This document shows, piece by piece, positions 11,831 to 22,262 of a stretch of 64,000 nucleotides of DNA (positions are counted from its first letter, which is position 1; every line of letters begins with the position of its first letter). A program made the translations under genes and the position numbers. The DNA comes from Icerya purchasi (lineage: Eukaryota > Arthropoda > Insecta > Hemiptera > Monophlebidae): contig CM077116.1 of assembly GCA_039619475.1 (NCBI GenBank), positions 274,908,758 to 274,972,757 on the forward strand. Direction: 5' to 3'. Below the pieces are notes generated by a model. It was not told the DNA's origin. It did not search any database and worked only from the letters and a program-made list of their open reading frames with translations.

Positions 11831-12304
11831 ATAAGGGGTATTTATTTAATTTATTATTATAAATTATTTTTACCCTTACATTTTGTTTGTTATTGAAGTT
11901 ATAGATCATATTCAATCCCTCTGTTTCTACGGAAAATTTTAATTTTTGGTAAAATTGAATATTTACAACATTGCGAGAAAACTTGATGGGGCCAAAACTC
12001 ATACACCCTTCGCTGAGTCACGAACAAAATATTAGGCATCGGGAGGAACGATGTGCGCATTCGACAATAGTTTAAGAAAAACATGATAATTTCCGTATTA
12101 AAAGTTCTTATAAATTTAAATAACCGAATGAAAATAAACGATTACAAAGTTTGTAATTTTTTTTTAACATGCCGAAAAATTGGTCACTAATGCAGAACAA
12201 GAGGATATTATTTTCTTTATTATTATTGTTTTTCTTAATTATAAAAAGATTACCATTCAGATTTGTTGGCAATACTAATGGTCACTAAATATTTGTAAAT
12301 ACAG

Positions 12305-12441
12305 GGCGGCATACAGTAGGATAAAAGTGGTATAACCTAGTGGATTGGTGCGATCCGGTGACGAAATAGCGTTACCTCGAAAAAACGAAATGCTTTAAAG
12401 AACATTATGCTAATTACTCAGTGGATGAAGTAAATTTAAAC
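12305..12441 (+). pseudogene. Neprilysin middle exon, broken by stops and frameshift
   Basis: This is the exon that normally follows GFDDQ in M13 peptidases (family pattern GR.FD..GNL..WW). Read from the acceptor, the first frame gives DKSG preceded by a TAG stop. The frame that continues the homology then reads NLVDWCDPVTK, a TAG stop, then RYLEKTKCF and SVDEVNLN, up to a GTACGT donor after 12441. So there are two in-frame stops and at least one frameshift of two bases near 12335. The second Trp of the WW pair is Cys. The two flanking exons are open and all boundaries are in phase 0, so loss of this exon alone would keep the frame. Confidence 0.75.
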
Positions 12442-13192
12442 GTACGTATTGAGATTTTTCGGTTTTAATTAACGTTTTTATTGAAGTATCTATTTAATGA
12501 TAATGCATAAGCCGTTTCTATCATCCCCGCGCTTTGTACTATTTAGTTATGCGCATTAGGCGGATTATAGCGAATGATAATTAAACCAGTTTTCGATTTT
12601 GCCACATCGTGCAGTGGCCGCAAGTTTGCAAAATATACACACTCTAGGAGTCGAAATTTTCCAATGAATTGTTGAAATTACGTTTGTAAATGGTCAGAAT
12701 TCTTTTAACCATTCGAATTGCCCGTAAAATGTTTTTCCCCTCGACTAACGCGTTCCCATCCTAAACTGACGAAAATTATCGCTTTGATAATTTCAACTTA
12801 CCAGAATTATCGCATATTCTGCTAACGACCGAAAGGAATTAGAAAGGGTAATTGAATAAATTCTACGAACTATTTACCTTAATACGTATTGGTATTATCA
12901 CCGGTGTTTGTAAATTTCAAGACAATTATAATTGCATGTAAAATCATACAACGAGCATTTGCTTACGTTACACATTTCACAGAGAAACTTGTAAGAAATT
13001 TATTCTGAAGCGATGATTTCTTTGCTACCTCTTATTTCCTGAGAAATTTCCGCAATTCGCGTATATGTTTTATATGTACATTGAGACTGCTACGATTTAT
13101 TTTGATTTCTAAACATGTTTATGGTATACCCTACATATGTGAATTAATGTAACTTAATTAAAAAGCTATAGCCTAAAAAGTCTTTCTTTGTT
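12442..13192. other. Neprilysin intron, no gene seen
   Basis: AT-rich, no supported open frame or repeat structure before the R1-like LINE begins. Confidence 0.5.
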
Positions 13193-15985
13193 TACATGTT
13201 ATCTATCCTGCGTGCGGTGACTTTAATGTCCGAAATAAGATCTGGGACGGTCGGGATTTTCACTCGAGAAGATCTAACATTTTTGAACAATTTATTCTTA
13301 GTAATAATCTTTTTGTCGCCAATGAACGAGATGAAATTACTTTTTCTAACGCCAATGGTTTCAGCGTTATTGACTTGACTTTGATCCACGGTCGATCTAA
13401 CGTAATCAGTGACTGGAAGGTAGATAATAAAGCAATTTATTCAGACCACAGTCCGATTCAGTTTAAATTATCAGTAAAAATGAATATTACTAATAGCCTA
13501 ACGCATCACATTATAAATTAAAAGAAATTTAATAAAATCGTTGTAGAACATTCGCACTTAAACTACGATTTTAAAACTGCTAATGATTCCCACCAACTGA
13601 AAATAATATTAGAAAATTTCCGTAACACACTTCATGATATTATTAGTAGCAGCACTGAAACGATTCAATTAAATAGGAATTCGTGGTGGAATATTAATTT
13701 AGAGATTTTACGAATAATTCTAAGGAAATTGCGCAAACGGGTTCAACGCTCACACAAGCCGGGAGCTAATGATCACAATGCGCGCCTGGTTATGAATTTC
13801 GTACGAAAAATTTTTAATAAAGAAATGCGAAACGCGAAAACCAAAAATTGGAAAAAATTTTGTTCCGATTCGAAACTATGGGGCCTTCCTTACAAGACTA
13901 TTTTCAAAAATAAACGCCAGTTACAGATTCCTTCGTATTTTTTAGATCAGAATAATCAAAAAAAATTTTCGATAAGGATTCAAAGATAAAGGCCCTTCTT
14001 GATCATTTTTATCAAGTAAACTCAAACACAAATGGGGACGAAACCTTCTCATACAAGTTGCAAGAATTCCAGAGATTTAACCTTAGCGGCTTTAGTTTTA
14101 ACAGCGAACTATTTATTTCCAAAGCGGAAATTAAGGATATTCTTCGCCGGACTAAAAATAAAGCTCCTGATTTAGACCAGCTGACGAATAAATGTTTGAA
14201 GATCTTGAATTTCCACTATCCTACTTTACTTCAGAGCTTATTCATCGCTCTGTTGAGGTTCGGAGTCTTCCCGGAAGCCTGGCGAGCAGGAAGGACAGTT
14301 TTTGTGCTAAAACCCGGACGTAGTCCTAGTCTTCCATCTTCGTACAGACCGATTGTCTTGTTAAGCGCTTTAGCCAAGGTGTTTGAATATGTTTTGTTGA
14401 ATCGTATACTGCCGGTTATACCTCACGATGATCGGCAATTTGGATTTACTAAGTCCCGTTCTACGGCAACGCTTTTTGGCGAATTATCTAAGCAGATTGA
14501 ACGTGCATTAAGTAAAAAGACTGCGATCGGCCTGCTGACGTTAGATATTAAAGGCGCCTTTGATAACTGTTCGTGGCCAGTCTTATTCCACAAAATTAGA
14601 GCACTCAGGCTCGATTATAGAATAATCTCAATTTTAAGACAATACTTAGATTCCAGAACTATTAAATTTATTTACGAACATCAAACATATTTTCGAAATG
14701 TTACTCGCGGATGCCCGCAAGGATTGATTTTGGGCCCGATTTTTTGGAATTTGTATATTTCAGACTTATCGTTGATGGAGTTCCCGTCGGCAGTAACCAG
14801 ATATTTCTATGCAGATGATCTAGCATTCGCGGTCACTTCTAACCATCGTCTCTCCATTTGTAAATACTTCAAGATTACAATCAACAATATTTTAACCTAT
14901 ATGGAAAAACATCTTCTACAGTTGGACGAAAACAAGACTAATTTTTATTAATCATGCACAGGAAACGAAAAAGGGACTACTACAATTCGCTACATCTCTC
15001 TATACCGAACTTTAAAATGAATATCGTCGAATCACTGAAATATCTTGGTATTACATTAGACTGTCGCTACAGTTTTAATCAACATTTCAAAAATTTGTCC
15101 AGTAAAGCTACAACGGTTCTAAATAAATTGCACTCCGTGTCTGGACGCACGTATGGGATGAGCACTAAACACCGTTTAATAATTTGCTAATATGCTAGTT
15201 GTTCCATTATTCACGTACTGCGTATTTATGTTTGAAGAGGCTTTAAAGCGTAAAAGCATTCAGGAAGTACTAGTTAAATCCCAAAGGAAATTTCTAATGT
15301 TTATTCTCCGCGCGCATAGAACTACTTCCGGTGATGCGTTGCGAACAATAGCAGGACAATTGCCACTGCATTCCGTATTGCAGCATAAAATTTTGTATTT
15401 CAAAGGGTTAAATAATCTCAATTTGGAGTTGGATCTAAACAATAGATTTATTGAAATGCAAAATAGCTGGAACAATAGCTCAACTGGAAGATTAACATTT
15501 AGTTTCGTCCCCGAGGTTAAAACCAATCCAATCAAAATTAATAATATTAATACGTATGTGACGCAATTTCTTACTGGACATAGTAGATTTCAAAGTTATC
15601 TGCACCGTTTCCATCTAGCAGACACCAATTTGTGTTCCTGTGGAGATGCTCCTGAAACTGTCACCCATATCGTTAATGAGTGCGCCAAATGGAAATTCTT
15701 GTTTAAAGACGTAAATTGTTTTCCATTAAACAACGATAATTTATCAAAATTCCTGCACGCGGCGAATTTTATCATGGCTTCCAAATATTCGGATGTTGAA
15801 GATTTTTCATTTAATGTATAATTTTATTTTAATTTTTATATCGATTAATTTTTGTCTCTTTCATTTTCTTTTTATTGTTTCCAATCCATGAGGTGTTCAT
15901 TCAACTGAGATACTCATGACTATGTTTCAATTACTATGTATTTATGTTATTATTCACCAAATAAATAAATAAAAAAAAAAATCCT
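13193..15985 (+). mobile_element. R1-like LINE inserted in neprilysin intron (5'-truncated)
   Basis: It starts inside the endonuclease domain and ends with a short AAATAAATAAATAAA-type A-rich tail at about 15958-15981. It has the same orientation as the host gene, which makes it a typical 5'-truncated target-primed insertion. It lies between the middle and last exon. Confidence 0.85.
13198..15821 (+). pseudogene. ORF2 of R1-like LINE (endonuclease part, RT, CCHC tail)
   Basis: The endonuclease remnant begins at CGDFNVRNKIWDGR (about 13220-13261), a wording typical of R1-type endonucleases, and reaches YSDHSPIQF near 13465. A linker follows, then RT: NKAPDLDQLTNKC (about 14157), SYRPIVLLSALAKVFE (about 14340), LTLDIKGAFDNCSW (about 14538-14580), GCPQGLILGPIFW (about 14710) and RYFYADDLAF (about 14800-14830). 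The tail has TQFLTGHSRFQSYL and a zinc-binding CSCGDAPETVTHIVNEC (about 15635-15685). Frames break near 13515, 13988, 14945 and 15180. The YADD box and the motif A aspartate survive. Confidence 0.85.
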
Positions 15986-16345
15986 GCGTATATACATCAA
16001 CAACACCTAGGTAATGGAACTTAGCCGGTAATGTCAACCGAAAGCGCCCTAAGAGACATTATCACTAGTTCCGTTATTTGCACTATTCAATAAGGCGATT
16101 CCTACTCTATTTTTACTTTTATTTCTGAAGAGATTTTTTCGTTATTCTATTCTAGTCGTTTCGGTAATACCAAAAAGAATATTTTATATCTGTTTTCCAC
16201 TTCTATATTTCTTTTTTCTCCTATCCGTAATGCCCCACATTTGGTTTCCAATAGTACCGTCAGATCTGTTCAGTGAAAAAATCGTTATCATTGTTTTAGA
16301 ATAAACTCACGGAACAGTTAACAAAAACAGCATATAAAAATTTCT
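15986..16345. other. Neprilysin intron, no gene seen
   Basis: Short AT-rich stretch between two LINE insertions; nothing recognised. Confidence 0.4.
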
Positions 16346-17289
16346 AATCTGGATATACGAATGGTCTATATAAGGAATTAAGTTCCAGTGGGGTAGTCGC
16401 GTACGCGGATGATATAGCAATAGTTACGTCACATAAAGATATGAAAGAGGCAGAAATAAGGATGCAAAAAGATCTAATAACAATAAGTAAATGGGCACAC
16501 GATAAAAGTCTAAGAATAAATGTAAAAAAGACTAAAGCAATGGTACTGCGGAAAAAAAGAGACAGCTCTGATTTGTATTGTCCAAATATAATAATGCACT
16601 CAAATGAATGTGTACATTCAATGGGGGAAAGACGCGAATGCGAAATGAAAAACTGTCAACAGTTAGACATAGTAACGCAGTATAAACATTTTTGGACAGT
16701 AATGATGGATCAACACTTAAGACGGGACATACATATGGAATACATTGCAAAGAAAATAAGAGCAGTTTTACCAGCTTTATATACATTAAAGAAATATGCA
16801 ACAAATGAAACATTAAAAGTAGTTTATTATGCGCTAGTAGAGTCGAGGATAAGATATGGAATTCAGGCGTGGGGAATGGCGAGAAAAGCATACTTGGGGA
16901 AAATAAATAAACTGCAAATTAAATGCTTGAAATTAATAGGAAATCATAAAGGAGAGACCGATAGTGAAATAATTAAAAAAGAAAACGTAATGAGCATAAG
17001 AGGAATGTACTTATTACTGAAGATATGGGAGTACATATCAGCAGAAAAGAAAATTGAATTGGAGGAAAGAATAAACACAGAATACGAGTTGAGGGAAAAA
17101 CTTTCGTACCAATTGCCGTTAGCAAGAACAAAGATGGGGGAGCAAACGGATAAATATATTATAACTCAGATGTTGAATAAAATACCGAAAGAAATAATAG
17201 AGAAGGAAAAAATAGGGGAAAGAAAAAGGAAAATAAAGGAATGGCTTCAGGAAGAAGAAAATATAAAAAAAATAATAAACATAAAATAA
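16346..17289 (+). pseudogene. RT C-terminal part of LINE family K
   Basis: An open frame from about 16348 through VVAYADDIAIV (16396-16428), then a long thumb and C-terminal region. HSNECVH, YALVESRIRYGIQAWG, SIRGMYL and GEQTDKY match the paralogous copy ending at 35236 block by block. The protein is Lys/Glu-rich at its end. There is no RNase H. The fragment is open from YADD to the stop at 17289 but lacks everything upstream, so it cannot act alone. The CR1/Jockey-like group is probable from the FADD context; the clade is not fixed. Confidence 0.8.
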
Positions 17290-17465
17290 GAAAACAAAGC
17301 GCAACAAAAAAGCTAGGAAAAAAGAAACAAAAAAAAAACTGAATATAGAAAATATAAATAGATTAGCAATTATTGATAAGTAAAATAGATAGATTAAGTA
17401 AATATTACACGATCATGTATATGTATAAGTTAATTTAAGATGGTAAAATGTCAAATAGGATAATT

Positions 17466-17490
17466 CGTCAACAAGCGTTTTAGCTTGACG
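17466..17490 (+). ncRNA. 3'-terminal bulged hairpin of LINE family K
   Basis: CGTC pairs with GACG and AAGC with GCTT around a six-base loop, with a three-base bulge AAC on the 5' arm. The copy at 35361-35385 keeps the same bulged fold with a different loop and an extra C-G pair. It is a likely recognition structure for the element's own RT. Confidence 0.65.
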
Positions 17491-17553
17491 AAAATTTTTG
17501 TATGTAAAAAATTATAAATACATATTTTTCAAAAAAAAAAAAAAAAAAAGAAA

Positions 17554-18765
17554 AGATAATGGTAAAGCGCAGACGATAAGATGGGCGACGGCGTTTATGG
17601 ATTTATAAAACTTTATAATGATAAAATTGTAAAAAAAAAACAGCAACAAGTGAAAACTTTCAATAGTCTTGTTCTAGTAACCCCCTTAAACTGCAAGCTA
17701 TTTTGTCGTTTTATTTTATAATCATTCGTTGTGCCACAGATTACTTCCCGTTCGCTTCTGTTGTTGATGTTCATTAGCATACTCTTATTTTGCCTCAACC
17801 AATGATTCATAAAGTTTTTTTCTTAAAAGTTGAATTTTATCAGTGTTTTTCAACTCAGAGCGCAGGCCTGTATGTTATTTAAACTGAACAATTGTTGTTA
17901 AAGATTCTTTTTCATAAATACTTCTGTAGACCATACAGCACACTTAATATAGGTCTGAGCTAGACAACCGAAAAATTCGGTTTTGTTCAATTTTGAAATA
18001 ATTGATGTTTGCAGCCACGGTGATAATTTCATTTTTATTTAATTGTTGTTTTCTTCTTTGTTATTGTTTGCCTACTAATTAGCCGCATTGTTAAATTATA
18101 TCAAGTAACAGAGTTTATATGCTACTTCTACTCCTGCATAATATTTCGTTAAGTTGATGGTAGTAATGTTTCATAAATTGGTAAAAATGATTTCTCGATC
18201 ACGATTACAAATTTATCATATAAAATGTTCCAGAGATAATTCAGCGTATTCAGTTCGAGTTGTTTTTTATTTATTTATTTATTTTTTGACATAATTTGTC
18301 AACTATTCGTATATTAATTATAAATTCTCTATTCTTGATTGTTTAGTAATATCTTTCCTATGAGATTATTTTTTCCGTTTCTCTTTTTTCACGTTTTTCA
18401 AAGAAAAAAAAAATGCCGTTTATTGAAGGAATACATATTCAGTCCAACGTAATCTTTTATCATCCTTTCTTTTCGATGTTTTAAATTATATTCTCCACTG
18501 AATTTAATTGATAGCGACGATGTTACCAATTGAACATTTCAATAGTAATGTTATTTCGTACGAAAAAGCGATATAAAAAAATATAGAAATGCTAGCAGGC
18601 GCTTCTTTTCTAAAGGTCGACTTATTGTATTTCGTTAGTGTAAGGGGAGTTTCGTTACGGGTAGTCATTATTTCCCGCTATTATTTCTTTATTCGAATAT
18701 CCATCAATACTGAAGCGTTGTGCTACGTTCTAATCGTTTCCCTTTGTTCTTTTTTATTCAAACAG
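17554..18765. other. Neprilysin intron, no gene seen
   Basis: AT-rich intron sequence without recognisable coding or repeat family. It ends in a TTTTTTATTCAAACAG acceptor at 18750-18765. Confidence 0.5.
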
Positions 18766-19107
18766 TTAAACGGTATCAGTACTCAAAAGGAAAATATCGC
18801 CGATAACGGCGGAACAAAATTAGCGTATGTGGCTTATAACACGTGGGTGAAAAAGCACCAGCCCGAACACAGATTGTATGGACTACACAACTTCACGCCA
18901 CAACAAATGTTCTGGGTCAGCCAGACGAACGTTTGGTGCGTGAAGCGTACACCAAAAGATTTAAAGCTCCACATTACCACTGATCTCCATTCGCCCGAAA
19001 GATTCCGCGCAATCGGAGCACTGTCAAATCAAGAATACTTTGCTCGCAATTTCAAATGTCTTATAGAATCAAACATGAACCCACCACAAAAGTGTAAAAT
19101 ATGGTAG
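18766..19107 (+). pseudogene. Neprilysin last exon (M13 C-terminus)
   Basis: The open exon starts with LNGISTQKENIADNGG after a CAG acceptor and ends CKIW-TAG at 19107, the standard length and ending for M13 peptidases (CxVW/CKIW tail). ENIAD carries the third zinc ligand (Glu) and the Asp that orients the histidine. HSPERFR carries the conserved substrate-site His and Arg region, and VWC the disulfide Cys. The Gly usual before ENIAD is Lys here and some Pro/Cys positions are changed. Alone it looks functional, but the preceding exon is broken. Either this copy died recently or the broken exon is bypassed. Confidence 0.85.
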
Positions 19108-19338
19108 GCAGGTAGTATAGTTCTTACCAAACTCCGTTTCGCGAAAGTTGCCTCAGGAGCAATATTGTTCCATTATAATTATTCTGTATTCTTTTAAATT
19201 TATACATAAGTTTTTTTTCATTTGCTTTGATTTTTTGCGCAAAGGTATTATATTGCTCACGTACCTATTCAATGCGTGCCTACGTAGGAACACGTGTTAT
19301 TTTTAACTATTAAATTATATTGTGAATCTGTTTATTCA

Positions 19339-19344
19339 ATAAAA
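19339..19344 (+). terminator. Possible polyadenylation signal (AATAAA) after neprilysin
   Basis: AATAAA lies 232 bases behind the peptidase stop codon and about 40 bases before the start of the gypsy LTR. It is the first canonical signal downstream. Confidence 0.4.
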
Positions 19345-19381
19345 TCAGTCATAAATTATTAAAATAAGAGTATATTAAAAA

Positions 19382-19671
19382 TGTCATCCGCACCAGAAAG
19401 AAAGTATTTACAGCTGAAGTAGGATCGCGCACCGAAGTTTATCATAAGTAAAAGCCGCTGAAACGTGTCGTCCAGTAAAGAAAACGTCGGAAACGGAGCG
19501 GTACAGCAATCATAATATTCGCCAGGAAGCCGGAATAAGATCAGAGTAGCAAGTTTTTCTCATTTGTAATATATGTTAATTGTAACCGTAATTAATCGTT
19601 GATGTGAATTGTGTGGTGCAACCGAAGTGGGTGTGAGTGTGCATGTGCAGGTAAATGAGTGGAACATAACA
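19382..19671 (+). repeat. Putative 5' LTR of the gypsy element
   Basis: Starts TGTCATCC and ends AACATAACA two bases before a primer-binding-site-like sequence, so it has TG...CA ends. No second LTR is left in the window to compare, so the borders are inferred. Confidence 0.5.
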
Positions 19672-19673
19672 AG

Positions 19674-19691
19674 TGGCGACCACAACGGGAT
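19674..19691 (+). other. Putative tRNA primer binding site
   Basis: TGGCGACCACAACGGGAT directly behind the putative LTR. The TGGCGACC start is like that of several insect gypsy elements primed by a tRNA 3' end. The tRNA was not identified. Confidence 0.5.
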
Positions 19692-19904
19692 CTGGCCTTT
19701 TAACCGGTAGTCCGAATTAGTAATTTGGATAGTAGAAAAGGAATTCTATGTAATTATTCGTATTTTTTTGTGTTGAGTGCGTGTAGGCAGTATAAAGTAA
19801 AACTAATATTGTTTCTTGAATTTTTTTTCCGGTATATATATTGTGTGTATAGCATTTCGGCACAAATTAGGTTGATTGTTTTCAGATATTGTTATAGTTA
19901 AAAC

Positions 19905-20623
19905 ATGAATAAAAAAACGGATAGCGACTCGGAAGGAATTGCCACGAGGAGCAGAGGTATTGTTAAAAATGTAAAAGCTGATGAAAACGTCCCAATTAAC
20001 ACCGAAGGAAAAGATGGTGGTTCAAGGATTAATCAAAATAAACCAGAGATGGAAAGTAAAAGCAGCTCCACAGCAGGTAACCTGGAGCTAGGTCAGTTAT
20101 ACAATATGTTAAATTTAATGAATAATAACTTTTATGATGCATTTAAAAAACTAGAAACAAACATGAAAAACGATATAAAAATTTTAGAAACAAATATGCA
20201 TAATAAAGTTAAAAAATTAGAAAAAAATATGATAGAAAATATTAACAACGAAAATAAAAATTTACATAAAAAATTAGATGAGAATAATGAAAGATTTAAA
20301 CAAGAAATGGAAAAAATGTATCATAATTTAGATGGAAGAATTTTGGAGGTAGAGAATAGAGTTGATGGAGTTGATAATTGTATGAAAATTAATGCGCAAG
20401 ATAGTGAACGTAGGTTAACTGATCTAGGTATAAGACATGGAAGTTTAAGTACCGAATTTTGGGAATATTAACCAGGAGTTTAAAGAGAAGATAAAAGTAG
20501 CTGACGAAAAGGTCGAAAATTTAAGTGAAAATATGAAATTAACGAACACGAAGATAATTGAACAGATAACAAGTGTAAAGGAACATCTACAAGAGCAGAT
20601 TAGGACTGAAATAATTAGCAATG
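19905..20623 (+). pseudogene. gag N-terminal part (coiled coil) of gypsy element
   Basis: ATG at 19905. The first 60 residues are polar, followed by a long Lys/Glu/Asn-rich heptad-like region (KKLETNMKNDIKILETNM and similar, about 20140-20400), as in coiled coils. The frame stops at 20471, but the same character (SVKEHLQEQIRTEI) continues in another frame to the Penelope insertion point near 20623. It probably forms the oligomerising part of Gag. No family name can be assigned from this part alone; position after the LTR and before the gag domain supports the call. Confidence 0.65.
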
Positions 20624-20968
20624 ATAGTATAAAAAAATAAATGCTAAAATAACAAACTAATACGTAAGTAACAAAATTAATATAAGAATATCAAACTTGT
20701 TATCTTAGGAACGTTTTCGGGCATAACCCATCTTCAGCTAAAATATAATCGAACTAAATTAAAAACATAGTGTAACAGTGAACACAATTTAAAACTTCAC
20801 TTTGAAGCTAAAATAAAATTAAATTAAAAATAAATTAAAATGAAAATAACATGAAACATAGCACACATGTGAATTGAACTACAGTCTAACACATATTGAA
20901 ACTAAAAATTAAATCACAAGTTTAAAACGGTAATTAATGTGAAATAAAAATAAGAAATAAAATTGAAA
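20624..20968 (+). repeat. Left inverted repeat of Penelope-like element
   Basis: Reverse complement of 21916-22257 with very few differences, starting at ATAGTATAAAAAAATAAATG. Minus-strand hammerhead core inside. Confidence 0.9.
20711..20737 (-). ncRNA. Hammerhead ribozyme core in left inverted repeat
   Basis: Minus strand: CTGAAGA, stem II GGG/CCC with a short loop, GAAA, then ACGTT. CTGANGA plus GAAA flanking stem II are the invariant hammerhead boxes. Confidence 0.6.
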
Positions 20969-20994
20969 AAATACATAAAAACATACAATACACT

Positions 20995-21816
20995 ATGGAA
21001 AAAGAGATAAACAATAAAATTAACTTCTTAGACATCATAATAAATAAAACTACTAATAAATTACAATACAATATACACAGAAAACAAACAACAACCGACA
21101 CTATAATAAACAAAACATCAAACCATCCAAATCAACATAAACACGCATACTTCATACACGCCATAAATAGATTACTAAACACCCCCATGAATCAAAACAA
21201 AAAACAAAATGAAATAAAAATATTAAAAACAATTGCAATAAATAATGGTTACACTGAACACATAATAGAAAAATTAATACAAAAAATAAAATTAAAATTA
21301 AAATATAAACCAAAAAATAACGATATTAACAAAGACAAAAACAAATTTATAACATTCACTTTCATAAATAAAAATATATACAAATTAAGTAATATATTTA
21401 AAAAACTAGGATTACAAATAGCTTATAAAACAAACAATACCCTAAAAAACAAAATAATTACTATGAATAAAGAAAATAATAATATATTTGAAACTAGTGG
21501 TATATACAAAATAAACTGTAATAATTGTGAAAAGGCATACATCGGTCAAACTGGTAGGAAAATAAAATATAGATACCTAGAACACATTAAATCATTTACA
21601 AATAACGAAACGGAAAAATCCACATATGCAGAACACTTAATAAAAAATAAACATACACCTGATTCACTAGAAAAAACAGTTACACTATTAGCCACATACA
21701 ATAAAGGAAACCTAATGAACATAGCTGAAAACTATTACATAATTAAACACAAAAACAATATATTAAATGACCAAACTCCACACAATCAAAACCCACTCTT
21801 TAATATAATACTTTAA
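20995..21816 (+). CDS. Penelope RT C-terminus and GIY-YIG endonuclease (partial)
   Basis: An open frame of 273 codons. NFLDIIINKTTNKL, IHRKQTTTDT and HAINRLLN (residues about 10-65) match the end of Penelope-type RTs. The C-terminal third is a GIY-YIG nuclease: GIYKINC (about 168), a CNNCEKAYIGQTGR motif holding Cys and YIG (about 173-188), the catalytic-type Arg of the following helix, and a later conserved Glu-rich helix (STYAEHLIKNKHTP, about 215). GIY-YIG nicks target DNA for priming. The RT catalytic region is missing upstream, replaced by the inverted repeat. The ATG is probably an internal methionine of the original protein. The frame is uninterrupted and very A-rich. Confidence 0.85.
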   Translation: MEKEINNKINFLDIIINKTTNKLQYNIHRKQTTTDTIINKTSNHPNQHKHAYFIHAINRLLNTPMNQNKKQNEIKILKTIAINNGYTEHIIEKLIQKIKLKLKYKPKNNDINKDKNKFITFTFINKNIYKLSNIFKKLGLQIAYKTNNTLKNKIITMNKENNNIFETSGIYKINCNNCEKAYIGQTGRKIKYRYLEHIKSFTNNETEKSTYAEHLIKNKHTPDSLEKTVTLLATYNKGNLMNIAENYYIIKHKNNILNDQTPHNQNPLFNIIL

Positions 21817-21915
21817 TAAAAATTTTAAACTAGCCCTTCTTAGACAGGTTCTATTATTTATTTCTTATCTAATCTCCAAATATGTTTATCATTCATTTTT
21901 TATTTCAATTTTTTA

Positions 21916-22257
21916 TTTCAATTTTATTTCTTATTTTTATTTCACATTAATTACCGTTTTAAACTTGTGATTTAATTTTTAGTTTCAATATGTGTTAGAC
22001 TGTAGTTCAATTCACATGTGTGCTATGTTTCATGTTATTTTCATTTTAATTTATTTTTAATTTTATTTTATTTTAGCTTCAAAGTGAAGTTTTAAATTGT
22101 GTTCACTGTTACACTATGTTTTTAATTTAGTTCGATTATATTTTAGCTGAAGATGGGTTATGCCCGAAAACGTTCCTAAGATAACAAGTTTGATATTCTT
22201 ATATTAATTTTGTTACTTACGTATTAGTTTATTTTAGCATTTATTTTTTTATACTAT
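21916..22257 (+). repeat. Right inverted repeat of Penelope-like element
   Basis: Partner of 20624-20968, ending TTTATTTTTTTATACTAT. Plus-strand hammerhead core inside. Confidence 0.9.
22147..22180 (+). ncRNA. Hammerhead ribozyme core in right inverted repeat
   Basis: CTGAAGA (22147-22153), a GGG/CCC stem II, GAAA (22166-22169), then ACGTTCCTAAG. Stem III could be a weak GTT/AAC hairpin. Confidence 0.6.
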
Positions 22258-22262
22258 AATTA

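Larger units (their letters stand above)
10543..12304. other. Neprilysin intron with Penelope-type relics
   Basis: No protein-coding segment was recognised. Two hammerhead-like cores lie here in opposite orientation, near 11150 (-) and 11800 (+), suggesting one or two decayed Penelope-like insertions between about 11.1 and 11.9 kb. The rest is AT-rich. The right end is the acceptor of the next peptidase exon (ACAG at 12301-12304). Confidence 0.45.
16346..17553 (+). mobile_element. LINE family K, 5'-truncated 3' fragment
   Basis: The 3' end of the family represented more fully at 33195-35441. It begins just before the RT YADD box and ends in a poly-A run (about 17531-17549). About 50 bases before the tail lies a bulged hairpin that is conserved in the other copy. 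Confidence 0.85.
20624..22257 (+). mobile_element. Penelope-like element with 345-bp inverted ends, nested in gypsy gag
   Basis: A 5'-truncated Penelope-like retroelement: the C-terminal end of RT plus a GIY-YIG endonuclease, enclosed by long, almost perfect inverted repeats. Each arm contains a hammerhead ribozyme core. Gypsy gag sequence resumes right after the element. Inverted partial copies of the terminal repeat are known for Penelope-like insertions. Confidence 0.85.

Noticed and set aside
16531..16891. Minus-strand open frame of 119 codons
   Set aside because: Antisense shadow of the family K RT, which has clear homology on the + strand.
20624..22257. Giant MITE or Foldback element
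   Set aside because: The long inverted repeats suggested this at first, but the GIY-YIG nuclease, the RT end and hammerhead cores identify a Penelope-like element.
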